Source of the DNA: Dioscorea cayenensis subsp. rotundata | Lineage: Eukaryota; Streptophyta; Magnoliopsida; Dioscoreales; Dioscoreaceae | Length of the DNA stretch: 64,000 nucleotides | Direction: 5' to 3' | NCBI RefSeq assembly: GCF_009730915.1 | Contig: NC_052479.1 | Location: 28,397,610 to 28,461,609 of the forward strand | Shown here: piece after piece, positions 41,650 through 55,736 of the stretch | Numbering within the stretch: the stretch's first letter is position 1 | How the letters are laid out: every line of letters begins with the position of its first letter | Translations under genes and position numbers: made by a program | The notes under the pieces: model-generated | Databases searched by the model: none | Told to the model about the DNA's origin: nothing | The model's input: the letters and a program-made list of their open reading frames with translations, nothing else

Positions 41650-44600
41650 TATCATGGTATGAATCTTTTGCATATCCCTTTGCCTTCTTCAACTTTCTCA
41701 CGAACAAAAATGAGTGCCGAACTTACGATTATGTTTTGTCTTTGAATGAAATCTTTGGATTCCTTGCAGATGCAATGCACTCGGTTGTCACAATATAGAG
41801 TGATGTTCTCTTGTTTGTGCCCGAGTTCTTCAACACCATCTTTAACCACCTTTGCTTCTTTCGCGGCTCGTGTAGCGCCAAATACTACCTTACAGTCGTT
41901 GATGTAGCCACGGTAGTACTGCAGTTTTGAAACCAGGCTTCTGACTCCTCACGCTGAGTGTGAACACATATCCGATGGTGGATTTGCTTTTCATCAAGAT
42001 CACACTGCATGATCGGCATCAACATATCCATTGCGATACGTCGGATCCCCCAGTAACATAATGCAGACATTTGAGGTTCCCTTTATATATCGAGAATCCT
42101 CCTTAACAACACTCGATGCTCTTGACCGGGGATTCGCCATATCTCGACTTACCAACTCTCAGCTGCATGTGCAGTATGCCGGTCTTATGCAGGATCACTG
42201 GCAAACATTACTTCCACTGATGCATCGGTACTCGAGACATCTCCGTCCTCTCTTCTTCGCTACTAGGACACATACTTGAGGGATAACTTGAAATCTAGCT
42301 GGAAGTAAGGTAGAAATTGGCTTCTGAGTCTTGCGTGTTGAGCCTCGCATGAGATCTTCTTGAGATAAGTCTTCTAAGAAAGCCAAATCTTTCTATTATT
42401 TACGTCTCGGGAGTGAATTTGCATCCTAGAATCTTGTTTGCCAGTCCCAAGTCCTTCATTTCAAACTCCTAGCCAATTGTGCCTTCAACTCCTTGATACT
42501 GATCTTTGTTGGGGCATGCTCTACCAACATGTCGTCGACATATAGCAACAAGAAGACAAAATCTTCTTCTTCGAAACCTCTTGACATACTGCACAAGAGT
42601 CGCATATTGAATCTGCTGTATCCAAGGCTCATGATGAAGGAATCAAAATCTCTTGTACCAACATCTTGGCGCTCGCTTTTAGACCGTCGAGAGATTTGTT
42701 CAATCTGCACGAGCAAGTTCTCTTTTACCTTTTTCTTCAAGAAACCTTACGGTTTGGGCGTATAAATTTCTTCTTCAAGATCTCCATGAAGAAATGCGGT
42801 TTTGACATCTAGCCTTGTCCAGTTGCAAAATCAAATGTAGCACACATCGCCGGGGACTACTCGAGATTGTTGTGAGTCGAACCATAGGCGAAAATATTTA
42901 CGTTGAAGTCGATCGCTTCATACGAGCGTATCCTTTCGCACCAATCTATGCGCGATAGCGATCTACTTGATCATCAGCTGTGCTGATCTTGTCAGACCCA
43001 TTTATTGCCGATGGGTCGCCCTCGTGCGACACCGATTCCATGTCCTATTTTTATGAAGAGCTTGATTTCTTCTTCCATTCTTTGCCATCCATCTGAGATA
43101 CATCCGAATTGTTCAAGTACTTTCTTGAAGAGTTGATGGCTCTCCATCTCGAGTTAGAAGACCATAAGCAATATTACACTCCATAATATAGTCCCAGAAT
43201 GCCAACTGAGTGCCTTTCTTGTACGAGTTGACCGCCCGAACTTCTAGAACTTGATTCGATTTGGTTCTTGTACCTCGTGCTTTGGTGTAGCTTCAGCTTC
43301 TTTTTCTACCTGTATTGTTGTAGTCTCTGTGCTTTCTTTTGAAGTGCTTTCACCATCGACTTGCTCTTGTTCTTTATCTTCTATAGAAGATAGCATCCTC
43401 TTGGATTACAACCTTATGGGCGGTGGGATCACCAGGCTGATACCCTTTAACACCATCGACGTATCCTAAGAACATATATTTTCGGATTTTGGATTCGATT
43501 TTGTAGTTTCTTGGGTATTGTACATTACGTATCACAGGGGACTTCCAAATATGAAGGGTTTGAATAATCAAGCGGCTTACCGGTCCACATCTCCATCGGT
43601 GTCTTCAACTCGATTACGATTGATGGGGCCCGAGTCGCTTCACATGACAGAGCGGTACTCGCACTCGCGAGCGTCTTATCTAAGCACTGCGGCTCCCAAC
43701 TATAGCTCTTGTTCTTTCCAGCAGTCTTGTTCATCCCAGCTCTGCCACTCCATTTTTGTTGAGGAGTGTATCTTTGTAGTGAACGCGCCTTTTGATGCCT
43801 TCTTGCTTGCGGAATTCATCAAATTCTTTGCTAGTATATTCTCCCTCCATTTCTCGGGTCCTCAGGCACTTCATCTCTCGCCAGTTCAAGTTTCATCCGC
43901 GCTTTGTAAAATTTGAAGACTTGAAACACATCGCCCTTCCTCTTGATAGGGTACACCCAACATCTCCTGGAATAGTCATCGATAAATGATACAAAGTAAT
44001 TTGCTCCTCGGGGATGTAGGCGGTGCTTGCACATGCGCCAGTGAACGATTCTAAAATTGGTTTGCTTCTAGAATTAGATGTGTTGAACTTGAGTCGATCT
44101 CTTGCTTTACTGATGCAATGTTCACAAAGGGGTAGTGTTACCTTTGTGAGACCTTGAAGTAGATTTCTTTCTGCAAGAATCTTCGATTCCTTGCTTTCGG
44201 CATGTGTCCAAGTTTCATGTGCCATGTCCTTGATGCGTCTTTCACTTGGACTCACTTGTGGCAGGTGAAGCTTCTCCTTCTTGCAGAAAGTTTCTCCCTG
44301 GCATGTATAGATTTGCGACTATCTTTTCTCCCTTCATTACGTACAAGCGCTCCTCGAATTATCTTCATGATCTTGTTTTGAACTTGATTTTGCAGACCAA
44401 GATCATCAAGTTGTCCTATAGACGACAAATTCTGCTTTGAGGCCCTCCATAGCCGGACTTCTTGTATGGTCCGAACGGTGCCATCGTACGTCTTGAGTTT
44501 GATAGTGCGATGCCAGCGATCTTCAAAGCTTGATGCGTTCACGGTGTCACGGATCCCCGAGATGAGGTTTACATGCTGTGGAACCATTCTCTTGGGAGGT

Positions 44601-45640
44601 CGTGTGAAAAGTGGTGCTGCTGAATCGACAGCCATACATCGTAAATCTTTTTACTGATGTAGTTCCGCTTCACACACCATGGCTTCTCCATCGGTGGAAG
44701 TGTTTGCAACATTCCCCTTGAGGATTGGAATCCTTTTTATTTAGACTCCAACTAATCCTTCTTCGAGTGACCTTTCTTGCCACGATGGTAGCGCGAAAGT
44801 CTTCTTACTCCTCGACTTTGATCTACCACGATTGTAACTCCCACTAGATTCACGTTACGTTGGTCTTCCTCTCGTCACCATCAAAGCATCCGCTTGTTGT
44901 GAACTTGCTAGACTTGTCTCTCCTTGCTTGCGGCGACTCTTCCTCCGAGCAATGACGGTTGCGATATTGTCAAAAACTAGAGCTGTCGGTGAGGGACATT
45001 ATTTGTTAAGTTGATGACTGAGTTGATCATACTGAATCGGTAGACTTTGGAGTAGAATTGCTGCCGTTCACTTGACTCATTATATGTCCCAATGTTGTGA
45101 GTTGGGAAAATAGAGTGTTATTTTGTATTCATGTGTCCAGTCGGCTGAGTAGATTCTGCCGTCACCTAAAGTATAGAGTCTCCTTTTAAGGAAAAATTTT
45201 TGTTGTGGAGTGACTTGGCCTCGATACGACTTAGTGAGGTGGTCCCATATCTCTTTTTGCTGTCTTCTTCTCCGCTATGCTTGATAGAACTCCATCGACG
45301 AAGTGCGAGATGAAGATCGGCACCAGCGTTCCGTCCATCTCATTCCACTTATCATCTTTGACCTCATTTGGTCTTTCGGTGATGGCCTATAGCGATATCG
45401 CTTCCTCGGGATTGCCTTTTATCTTGACTTCGCGTGTGAAATTACTCCACTTTGAATTTTTTTCAATCTCATATTTTTCCGCCATTGCTTCTATTAGAAA
45501 TTCTTTCGCGAAGCGTGTCGATCGCTTTTCAAAAGGTGAATAATTACTCAACTTATTTTCGATGTGGAGGATCGACTAATAGTGGCAAACCACGAGAAGC
45601 GTCTGATAAGTAGATATATTACACCAAGATCTAGCTCTCG
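41650..45640 (-). pseudogene. Copia gag-pol remnants
   Basis: Recognisable pieces in reading order: gag-pre-integrase EVRLWRASKQNLSSIGQLDD (about 44,252-44,635); integrase YFVSFIDDYSRRCWVYPIK (about 43,900-44,030); post-integrase KYMFLGYVDGVKGYQPGDPT (43,374-43,571); reverse transcriptase LLLYVDDMLVEHAP with the YVDD box (42,456-42,740); RNase H region MQCDLDEKQ and ITLYCDNRVHCI (41,652-42,070). Each piece is in a short frame, so no functional polyprotein is encoded. The gag part (44,640-45,630) is too altered to delimit. Confidence 0.85.
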
Positions 45641-45646
45641 ATACCA
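45634..45646 (-). promoter_or_regulatory. Copia primer-binding site
   Basis: TGGTATCGAGAGC two bases inside the 5' LTR on the minus strand. It matches the tRNA-Met complement TGGTATCAGAGC with one extra base. Confidence 0.8.
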
Positions 45647-45648
45647 CT

Positions 45649-46197
45649 TGTTGTAAAATGTAGGATCGAATAGAGCGATGCTGATAAAATAAATAAAAAA
45701 GGAATCTTTGAAAAAAATAAAGAACACAAAGATATTACGTGGAAAACCCCTTAACAATTAGGGGTAAAAACTGAAAGGCGAAGATAGAAGAATTTACTTA
45801 AGTGGGAAAATTACGGAGTTATAAACTCTCCAATAACGTGGAGAAAGCAGGAACTCTCTCTTATACTAGGAGATTGGACTAACTCTCAAAATATTTTTCC
45901 ACACTTTTCTTCTCTCTTTAATTTCTTCTACCTCTCACTTCTTACGTGATTCTTCACTCGAGGTTGTTTCTAAGAATGAGAATAGGCTCACATATATATA
46001 GGCCAACTCAAAAACCACCATTTTCCTTAAACACATGGGCACTAATCCATGGATTAAATTCATGGTTTTAGGTTAATGGTTTTAAACCAACTCATTGTTT
46101 GGGTGATCCATGGATTAAGAGGAGTTGGATTTGGGCTAATGGATTATAATCCATTGGTTTGTTCCATTGGTTTTGGGCCAATGGGTTTATGCCAACA
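45649..46197 (-). repeat. Copia 5' LTR
   Basis: 549 bp, TGTTGTAAAATG to TTTATGCCAACA on the plus strand; partner of 40,947-41,489. CCTATATATATG on the minus strand (about 45,992-46,003) may be its TATA box. Confidence 0.93.
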
Positions 46198-48547
46198 CTT
46201 AAAACTTTGACTTGTGAAAACTTTTTTAAGCTTTTGATTTCCTTATATCTTAAAACTTTAAAGTTTCATTTGTCATTTCATTTCCAATCCATAACTCATT
46301 CGCCTTGTTGAGTCATTAACTTGATTTCTTTGTGATATTTGAATATATAATTTTTCACTTCTTTTCTCTGTTGACTAATGAATAACCCGTTCTTCCATGT
46401 GAGACATTCCTTTTTGTCTTGTAGTGAAAAGCTTTTTTTTATTTCGTAAAACATCATTCTTTTTTGAACTCTCAAGTGTGCCATGTTTTACATTAGACCA
46501 CATTTTGGGCCAACACCTTCAATGGAGAGTCCTCAGAGACAACAAAGAACATTTTGAACCACAATTTAGACCACATTAAACCACGATGGAGGTCTCGATC
46601 GATTCTTTTCATGGATACTCGGTGACAACAAAGAATAGTGAAAGAGTTTGGCCGCACATTTGTCTGTCCAGTGCGCAGCCTCCCCTTGGACCCCCGTCAA
46701 CCCTAGGAAGCTTCTTAATGAAGACTGTGGATGTGGTTGCCGGTGTGGGTTATCTATTCGTCGGACCATTTTTCATGGTGGCATTTTGAGAGAAAAAGAG
46801 AGAAAGAGACGGGTGGAGATCAAAAGAAAAGAAATAGTCAAAAAGCATCCTCTCATCCATGCATCGCAACGTGCATGCGCATGATGTGTTTTTTTCCTTC
46901 ATATCCCGTGGGTCCCACTATGGAAAAGAGAACATTTATTAATGAGATGGTTCTCAGCCCTCCTCCCTTTTCCTCCTCCCTTTCTTTTTTCCTTTTAATC
47001 ATCACCCCTTGATTTATTTCTTCATTTTTTTATTCTCAATATGCGGAATTTTCAATTTAAAACTTGGATTTTCGCCAACAACCTTCATTTTTCTTTTTTT
47101 TTATTCGGGATTTTAAAATTTTGAATTATTTAATCCTTATCTCATTCGCTTGCACATCCTTTTTTCATATATATATATTTTATATTTTATTATTTTTATT
47201 TATTAACTTATTTATTTATCATTATCCAATGAATTTTTTTATTTGAAACTCGAATTTAATTTTTTTTTAATCCGAGCATGGATAAGTCGTAAAATTTGTT
47301 CATGTCCAAACATCATCATTATGCTTCAAAATTTTATTTAAACTCATATTTAATTTTTTCTTAATCCGAATAGAGATAAGATTGAAAATTTATTCAAATT
47401 AAATTCTCCTTTTTTTTCCTATATAAAAAGTTAATTAATTTACAATAATATTAAATCACATAAAATTTACTTTATCATATTTATTAATTATGATAATGTC
47501 ATAAATTATCTCCCATCTCTCCATGATAGAATAGTTTATATCAAGATTTTCTGAAAAATTTTCTTCAGTATTTTATTTATTATAATTATTTTTGACAAAA
47601 AGTGAATGACGTAGAGTTACTGCCCATACTACACATGTACTTTCATCTCCTTATGTGAACTAAAATTCGAACTTTCTCTTCAGTGGGACATAAACTGCTA
47701 TTAATAATCCAAGAAGATGTTCGCTTATTATAATTTTTAATCATGATATTTTTTTTATTATGTAATTTATTATTTAAAAATAATAATTAAAAAATCTTTT
47801 CACTAAAAGCCACATTTTTTTCCCGGACCATCCTGATGATTGTAATTGGTTATTAGACTTATTCAAGGGATGGGCTACCCGCCTAAACCTGTAGTCCCAC
47901 CCGAAAATTGAGAGGGCGTGGATAAATACATGAGACCCCATGAGCCATTGGATAAAATATAGAGACTATTTTAAAAATGGGTTAGGTCTAGTTTTTATTG
48001 TTAAAAGTCTAAGTCCACCCCGCCCCAAGTTATATAATATATGTATTAATTAGTTTTTAAAACAGACATGGTTTGGTTATAATGATTTGAATTATAGTTA
48101 TTGTGACTAAACAAAAATGTAGAATAATATTTAATTAGTTATATAATTTTAATGTGTTTTATAGAATAATATTTGGCAGTGTTATTATTGTTAACCTTTG
48201 TTTTACAACTTATTTGGTCGGGCTTCAGTTAGACGTTATAAAATTTAAGAGGGTTCTGGTAAGAATTAATGCCATATTATTCAGCCGGTCTCAGTTTGGA
48301 CAAGAATTTTATTAATTATGGAAAAATCTGTTAGAAATAAATATAATTTAATTTTAAGGAAACCGTTTCCCGAGAGTTGTGGAATGTGAACCGAGATACG
48401 TTCATCTGCTGAGAACCACAGGTAATCATAGAAAACTATTGTTGGGTGCTTGTTCTCGAGAGGAGGATCCAAAACCCTACCAACACTCTGGAACTCCAGA
48501 ATCAAGATCCGGAGCTTTGAAGAAGAGAAGCCCAGCTCTCCAAGACA
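46198..48547. other. Intergenic DNA
   Basis: No gene recognised. 46,560-46,900 is GC-richer, with overlapping open frames on both strands and no family match, possibly an old element. 47,840-48,020 (GGGATGGGCTACCCGCCTAA... CCACCCCGCCCCAAG) resembles a DNA-transposon terminus. The 5' UTR and promoter of the next gene lie at about 48,360-48,547. Confidence 0.5.
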
Positions 48548-51500
48548 ATGAGGACCATCGTCTCTCGCTTGATCTACCACGCATCGTCTTCCCCGCTCTC
48601 AAGGATCCAGTATGATGATTTTTCTCTTTTTTTTTGTGATTTTTAGGGGCTTTTGTTTTTGGGTATTTGATGCTTTTGAACTGTTGATTGGTGATGGATG
48701 CGAGTTGTTTGGTTCATTTGGGTCATTGTGGTTTAGAATGGAAGATTTGAATGTAATTAAAAGGTCCTTTCTAAAAAAAATTTGAGTTGTTTTGATTGGT
48801 GATGGATGCTACGGATGCTAGTTCGTTGTTTCATTTGCATCATTGCGGTTTGGGATGGAAGATGGGAAGAACTGGAAAAAAAGGGTCTTTTGTGGGTTGC
48901 TGTACGTTTCGGTGTTTTGGTTGTGGGGATAGAAGATTGGAGGATAATCAAAAGGATGTGGTTTTGCTTATTTGTGTGTTGGTGGCTCTGAAGAATGGGA
49001 AAAATCTAGCCAGGTTATCACTGATGGATTGCTCTAGTGGTTTAAAATCCTAGTTTTTAAATGAATTGGTAATGGATATTGGTTTCTTGTTTCATTTGGA
49101 TGATTGCATTTGGTTTGTGTGTTTTGCTTGTTGAATGGAAAGATTGGAAGGGAATTGAAAGCCTGATTTTTTGTATATTTTGTTAATGACGTGAAATTCA
49201 CTAGCTTTCTTGAGCTGTTTAACTGATTGGATTAACGATAGGTTTTTGTATGACTGGTAAGTTGCATATCTATGTATAGTTTACTGGTGAAATTTTTTAA
49301 GAAGAATGGAAGATAGATGCCACATCCCAGTCTGCTTTATGTGGTGGTTTCGTTAGATAGAGTGATGGTCTTTGGTCTTTGCTTTTAAAATTTTGTGCAG
49401 CATAACCTCGACCAGAATTTTTGTCAATTGATGATGTGGGCTGATCACATATTGAAGTTGATAACTAAAAGCTGATACCAGAGATAACTGCTTACCTTTC
49501 CAATTAAATTAATGCTGCTTATTATTTATCTGTTTTAGCTACTAGGAGAAATTGGCAATCCATTGTTTATATTGTTTAGGGAGCTGGTAAGCTGTCGTTG
49601 CTTTATCTCTTGTTCATTCAATATTACAACTTAGCATTATAGCAGCATATATCTTTCAAACTTCAGTCTTAAGGCTTCCAGATCATATTTTTCATGTGTC
49701 CGTTAGGTATACTCGTAGCCAACTTACCTTCTGTTGAATCTAGTGACTATTATAATTTCCTACTGATGATGGTTCTCTTTTAAATGATTTGCAGAAATGT
49801 AGGTCTGTTAAGAAATGTGAGACTATTGTCAACTGATTCAATTGATCCTAATAAGGTTGATGAGCCCTTTAAAGTTGAAGAAGCAGAGACTGTGCAAGCA
49901 CCACCACCTCCATCAGAAAAGGTCATCCAAACTGACTTGCTTGATAATAGTCTAGAGTTGCTTGTTTTGCAATGTTTTATATTACTTGTCAAACTCTGTC
50001 TAAATATTCTGTAACTTAACTTTGCTCCAGTTGCTTGTGTTGGGTGGAAATGGTTTTGTTGGTTCACATGTTTGCCGAGAGGCCCTGAGTCAGGGCTTAT
50101 CAGTTTCCAGTCTTAGCAGGTAATATGCTGCATGGATTTAAGTTATATACTATAGGTTGAAAAGGTTTCATCAGTAATTTAGTATCTAATCAATTTAAAA
50201 ATATTGAAATTGCAGTAAAACTTGGGATGCGTTTATTTATCCATTTTTAGTTTTAGTACAAATTTTATTGTCATGATATTTTTCCCATTCTGAATTATGC
50301 ATAAATTCAGAAATTCTAGAAGTGTTTATGTAAGTGCAAGATTCTTGCTTTGGGACATTTACACTATATATCAGATCTGCACAGTGCAAGTAGTCACCAA
50401 AACTGACAGCATAGTCATTAAAACCCATGTATAATCATTATCAATCCCAAGTATTTGTTTGATATTTTGAGTGATTAAAATTTTAATTATTTTAACTTTC
50501 TAGATAACAAAACACACTATTAAATTTCTGGAGTAAATGTCAAACTCCCAGGATATGCATGTTGATCATGTGGTATGTTTGGGAACAGCGAGGGGGAGCA
50601 TGTGCTTCTCAAACCTCTATGTCAATACCCTTTTCTCATTGAAATTGAGACACGGAGAAAGAGTTAATGAGAAAGGCTAGAGAACTGATTTGTACTAGAT
50701 GGAAAATAATATGATAACTCACTCGTAGAACTGCTTGGAATTGGGGTTAGAAAATAGGTCTTCTGGCAAACTCGAGCAATGGATGGTCTGAGCTGACAGA
50801 GAGAGATGACAGGAGAGAAGTTTTAGGATAAGAAATCAGCCTAGGACAACAATGAGGAGAATTTTTTTACCCTTTTAATTAGTGATTGTTTTCTGGAAAG
50901 ATTTTGATACTGTTACCATGTGTTTGTTTTTCCCCAGATCTGGGAGGGCATCTATTAAGGAACCTTGGGCTGATAAAGTTGTCTGGCACCAAGGTCTGTC
51001 ATATTAAATGATTATGTTCTTGATGTCACAATATATTGGAACTAAAGGTGTATATTTATTTTGGCAGGAAGCCTGCTCATACCTGATTCCTTGAAAGATG
51101 CTTTGAATGGGGTAACCGCTGTGGTATGTCATTGCTTGGTTCATGCTCTGTGGTATATATTTGCATATGTTGGTTGTTGCTCATAAATACTGCCGTTGTT
51201 TACTTCATATTACTGGGAAGAAAGGAAGTTTATAATCTGAGTTTTTGTGTTGGAAATTTTATTAGTAGTACAAGAAAGACATTTTAAGTTTCCTTTCCAA
51301 AGAAGGAAATTGATATGAGAAAGATTTGATTGGTATCCAATGGAAAGGTTCCATTTGCACATCGATGTCCTTGTTTGATTTTGTAGTTGTCAATTTGTAA
51401 ATTGAAGGCTTTTAAAGCTTCCCGATGGAAGCAAAAAACTTCACTCTGGATTTTTGAAAGCTTATATGTAAACAGTCATAATTGCAGCATTCAGTTTTGT

Positions 51501-54500
51501 AAGATTATCTTTATCGAAGTTAAATGTTTTCTTTGGATTACTCAATTATCTACCAGAACTAAAATTTTCGTGGTGCTGCATTGTTTGGCTCACAGTGGCA
51601 TGCTGCTGATCTATTAAACAAGGGCCTACTGAAATTTTGATAAGGCTTCTCTTATTGCATTAATTAACTTCCTTTTTATTGATGTTAAACTTTCTCAGGA
51701 CTTTTCTCCTACTTTAAAGTTCTTTTTAATTTAAATAAAGGAAAAGGATGTTCTGGATGGTGGTTCTATCTGATCTTACCCTTTAATTTTTTAGAGACCA
51801 CAAAAACTGGCTTAGTTTTTGATGATCAGAAATATGTTGTATAAATTCAGTTCTACTAATTTTGTCGGCATGTTCTTCCTAAAAAAATGTCTAGCAAATA
51901 TTCCTATGAGGTCCAAAGTGATGTGCTTATCTTTTGTGGATTTTGTTGTCTATTCAATCTGCTTATGACTTCTATTTAGCAATCAATTATAATGCAATGT
52001 CATATCAAATTTGTCTAATTCTTTTAGGGTGTGATTACAGTAATATGACCCTTTGCAGGTATCATGTGTTGGAGGTTTTGGTTCTAATTCACATATGTAC
52101 AAAATCAATGGCTCTGCTAATATCAATGCAATTAGAGCTGCTGCAGAGCAAGGTAGTTATCTTGTGAAGTGTCTTGGATATCTTACAAAATTTTTCATGA
52201 TAACGTCTGATTTTGTTTTTCTTGAATTAGTTCCATGATTCCATCTCATATTCCATTGAATAAAAAATTTCAATTGTTGAAAAAATCATAATATAAAAAC
52301 ATGGGAAATGGTGCAAGAAGATTATCCAATATTTTGGTTAATTCAATCCAATATTTTACAATGTCAGATTTCCAGAAACAAAGAAATCAAAAGGCATCTA
52401 GGTTAGCAGGACACTCTTGATCATGTCAAAATAGAAACAAGAGGAATATAATCAATTTGGATGTTTTCATTTGTTTATTGCCACAGGATACTGTCATCAG
52501 TTTTTGATGTAATTTATTTTTGCTTTATGATCCTATGTATCTTACATGAAATGCTTGCCAATGGCTAAACCTCTGGTACTCAGCATCTCTCTTCTCTGTT
52601 GCAGGTGTGAAAAGATTTGTCTACATCTCGGCTGCTGATTTTGGCCTGGCAAATTATTTGTTACAAGGTTATTATGAGGGAAAGGTGTGATTTCTCGGTG
52701 ACTTATAGCTTTGTTCTTGAGAATATGATTGCATAGGTTGAAGCAGATCAGGAGCAGCAACAGATTTGTGTTTGTTATCATGAAACAAGTGCATCGGATT
52801 CCAATCATTTTTGTCATCTAGAATATGAATGTTGTTGAAAGCATTTTTGGTAGAAACCTTATGAACCAGAGATGGAAATGGAGATTGAAAAGCGTAAATA
52901 GAGGACTGCACCAATTTACAACTTGCAATGATCATCAAACAAGGATCATTCCCTAACCTTTTTGTTGTTCAAAGCCATCTCAGATTGTTCTAATTCTACC
53001 TTTGCGATAAAGAGAAGTGTGGTTATGTTTAATCTAGAACAAATTTTTTTTGCCCTCATAAAGTCTTTGGGTGGCAATTCGTATACCTAAGAAAATAATT
53101 AAATCATGCATATTACATTGATTTGAACTTAAACACTGAATGTTCCAGAGACTGATTATTCATTTAATCATGGTATCTCTGCAAACATTGTTTGTATTTT
53201 GTTCCAATGCCTACTGTTTGAGATTCTGAAATCATAATTTGAAGCATTATAAGAATTATGCTGGTTAATGGTCTTCCTAAAATTGGTAATACAGATTGTT
53301 AAAGTATATGCTCATTTCTCATCATTCATTGTGATAGTGTCTATTTGATGCTGCAGAAAGCCGCTGAAGCTGAACTGTTATCAAAGTTCACTTATGGAGG
53401 TATGTATCTATGATGATATTATTATATGAAATCTTTATTCCATTTGATTTCTAAATCAGTATGAGCAAGATTCACCAGAAATCAGTTTATCTTGGATGAA
53501 ATAGTGGTTTGTATGCATCCAATGAAACTATAGCTTGGCCAACTTCTTAACCTTTTTGTGGATTAATCAGTTCATGGTGAAAGTGTATTTGTTTTCCCAA
53601 AAATCCTTCCTTGTAAGAAAATCTGATGGTCCATAGGGAAGGAGCAAACAAAACGATGATCTTGTAGGGAATCATTTTAATGTCTTTTGTTTGATGTTCA
53701 CATAAGAGAAGCATTTCAACTGTTTTTTCATTTGCATCTCTGCTGTAGTTGCTTTGATAATTTCTTGTCAGGCTAATTCACAAGCGCAGAATACTAATTG
53801 TGGTCAACTATTTTAGGTTTTGCCTGCTACTTCCCTGCGTATTGCTTTTCTTGTGGAAAAATTAAGAAGTCTGCTCTTGGAAGTGAAATAAAGATAACAT
53901 GAGGAGTTAGCAGGACAGTTTGCTTTTGTATTGACATCATAATCCATTCATTTTGATCTGACCAGTTGGTTTAAGTTTCTGATCTTCCCAGAAGAAAAAA
54001 AATAAGTTTGATTTCAAAGCATATCAAATGAATGGTCAGTTATTATGTTCTCATTAAGTACGAAGTCATTCTATTAAGCAGAAAGTAAGCAAAACTTGAA
54101 CATGAAGTTGATCATATTATGCTGTTGTTTCCACATTTTAAAAATTGTGAAGAGAAGGAAAAGCGAAAGGTGGGAATGAGTAGACGAATTTGAACAGAAA
54201 AAAACATATTTTGTTGAGAAGATAAGTTATGATTCTTCCCCGCCTGAAAATAATAAGATGGATTGATTATGATGCAAATTTAAATTGTAACAGCCAGATA
54301 GTTCTGATCAAACCTTTTGTTACATTTTTACATACCAAAATGATGACAGTGCATGCAGGAAGCTTGTTTAAGCTTTATTAATTGTAATGTGTCATGCTGC
54401 TGCATCAAGGCATGCTTTTCTTAAAATATATATTGTACTCGTCTTAAAATAAGGAAAAATCAATTGTGCAAGGAGGGAGGTTGAGATATAGTGTAGCATA

Positions 54501-55736
54501 CACATTAGAAGTAACAGACAGGAATAAGATTCTCCAAAGGGAATGATTGGTGTATACATCATAGTTCAAGCTATATGCCTTGCATAGGATAGGAGTAGAG
54601 GCAGGACCAAAGCTCTGCACTAATGCTATCGAGTAATTTATCACATATTAGGTTTTCAAAGTATTTATTAACGACCAAATCCTGTATTCATTAATTTATT
54701 ATTGGCATCTCTGATGTGATCTAATGGGTAAGCCTATATTCATGTGTGCATGTTTCTTTAATTTCCTGTGTCATTTTCTCCTAAGACGAATATTTGCCTA
54801 GGAGATCCATCACATGTGATGGAGATTAGTGCCTATTCATGTTCTTTTGGCTTAAACGAGTTTTTGTTCGTTATTAGCCCTAGATGATGCTAAACCCAAA
54901 AGGTCAATTGCATATAATCATTTTTGCACAATATCATGTACTGTATAAGAGTATTATAGTATAGAGATTTCGTAGAAGATTTCGTCGGATATGTTTTCCT
55001 TGTGGAAGGGAATCTTTTTTTATTCTTTTCTATGGCACAGGAATAATTCTTCGGCCAGGTTTTATACATGGCACCCGCCAAGTAGGGAGTATGAAGATAC
55101 CACTCGGCGTTATTGGCTCACCACTTGAGATGGTAATATACACTCTTTCTTGATATTCCCTCAACCTCCCAAAACACACACACACACACACAAATACAAA
55201 TACAAATACAAATACAAATATTTATTTTGACATTTTTTACCCCAAACTGGGTCAAAATACAGATGTGCCACCCCCATTTTTAAAGTAGTTTAGTTCTTGT
55301 GTTTGCATTGGCTTAAAAAAAATTTTTGTTGCTACTTGCCATTGTGTCATCTTTGCACAAAACCTCATAATGTTGTCATGTTTTTCTTCTGTGAATTGAT
55401 GAAACCGTCATTCTGTGACATTATGCATTAGGAGTTAATGATTACTTTCAAATCATAAATGTTTAGAAATAGAGATATACAGCCACAAACATGCACATAA
55501 ATTGTAGAACAAAGAAGATTTGATCAAGACTTAGGATTGAAATTTTGTGATGGTACTTGCAGATCCTCCAGCACGCAAAGCCTCTCAACCGGTTGCCATT
55601 CATCGGTCCTCTCTTTACACCGCCCGTAAGTGCTTCTGCTGTTGCAAAGGTTGCTGTTAGAGCAGCTGCTGATCCAGTTTTCCCACCTGGTATTGTTGAT
55701 GTTTATGGTATCCTTAGGTACAGTGACCAAAAGTGA
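48548..55736 (+). CDS. Mitochondrial NAD(P)-binding Rossmann protein (At5g15910/COQ11-like)
   Basis: Ten exons with GT/AG sites and matching phases: 48,548-48,609; 49,795-49,921; 50,031-50,119; 50,938-50,993; 51,068-51,123; 52,059-52,152; 52,605-52,684; 53,357-53,399; 55,041-55,132; 55,563-55,736. They sum to 873 nt, 290 residues, with no frameshift. The N-terminus MRTIVSRLIYHASSSPLSRI is a typical mitochondrial presequence. LLVLGGNGFVGSHVC carries the GxxGxxG dinucleotide-binding motif of atypical short-chain dehydrogenases. Further family features are VVSCVGGFGSNSHMYKINGS, VKRFVYISAADFGLANYL, IILRPGFIHGTRQVG and LPFIGPLFTPPVS. The closest group I recall is the plant At5g15910/At5g10730 family, related to yeast Coq11, linked to coenzyme Q synthesis complexes. 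The substrate is not readable from sequence. Confidence 0.92.

Larger units (their letters stand above)
40947..46197 (-). mobile_element. Ty1-copia LTR retrotransposon, degraded, both LTRs present
   Basis: Two direct LTRs flank fragments of a copia polyprotein in copia order on the minus strand: gag-pre-integrase, integrase, reverse transcriptase, RNase H. The tRNA-Met primer site is beside the right LTR and the polypurine tract beside the left one, fixing the orientation. Frames are broken many times. No matching 5-bp target duplication is visible (CCATA on the left, CTTAA on the right). Confidence 0.93.

Noticed and set aside
41427..44657. Plus-strand open frames across the copia element
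   Set aside because: They are antisense to recognisable integrase, reverse transcriptase and RNase H pieces on the minus strand.
46566..47012. Several overlapping open frames on both strands right of the copia element
   Set aside because: No domain or conserved motif in any frame; probably an old repeat.
47840..48020. CCCGCC/GGGCGG-rich stretch resembling a DNA-transposon end
   Set aside because: No matching opposite end or target duplication could be found.
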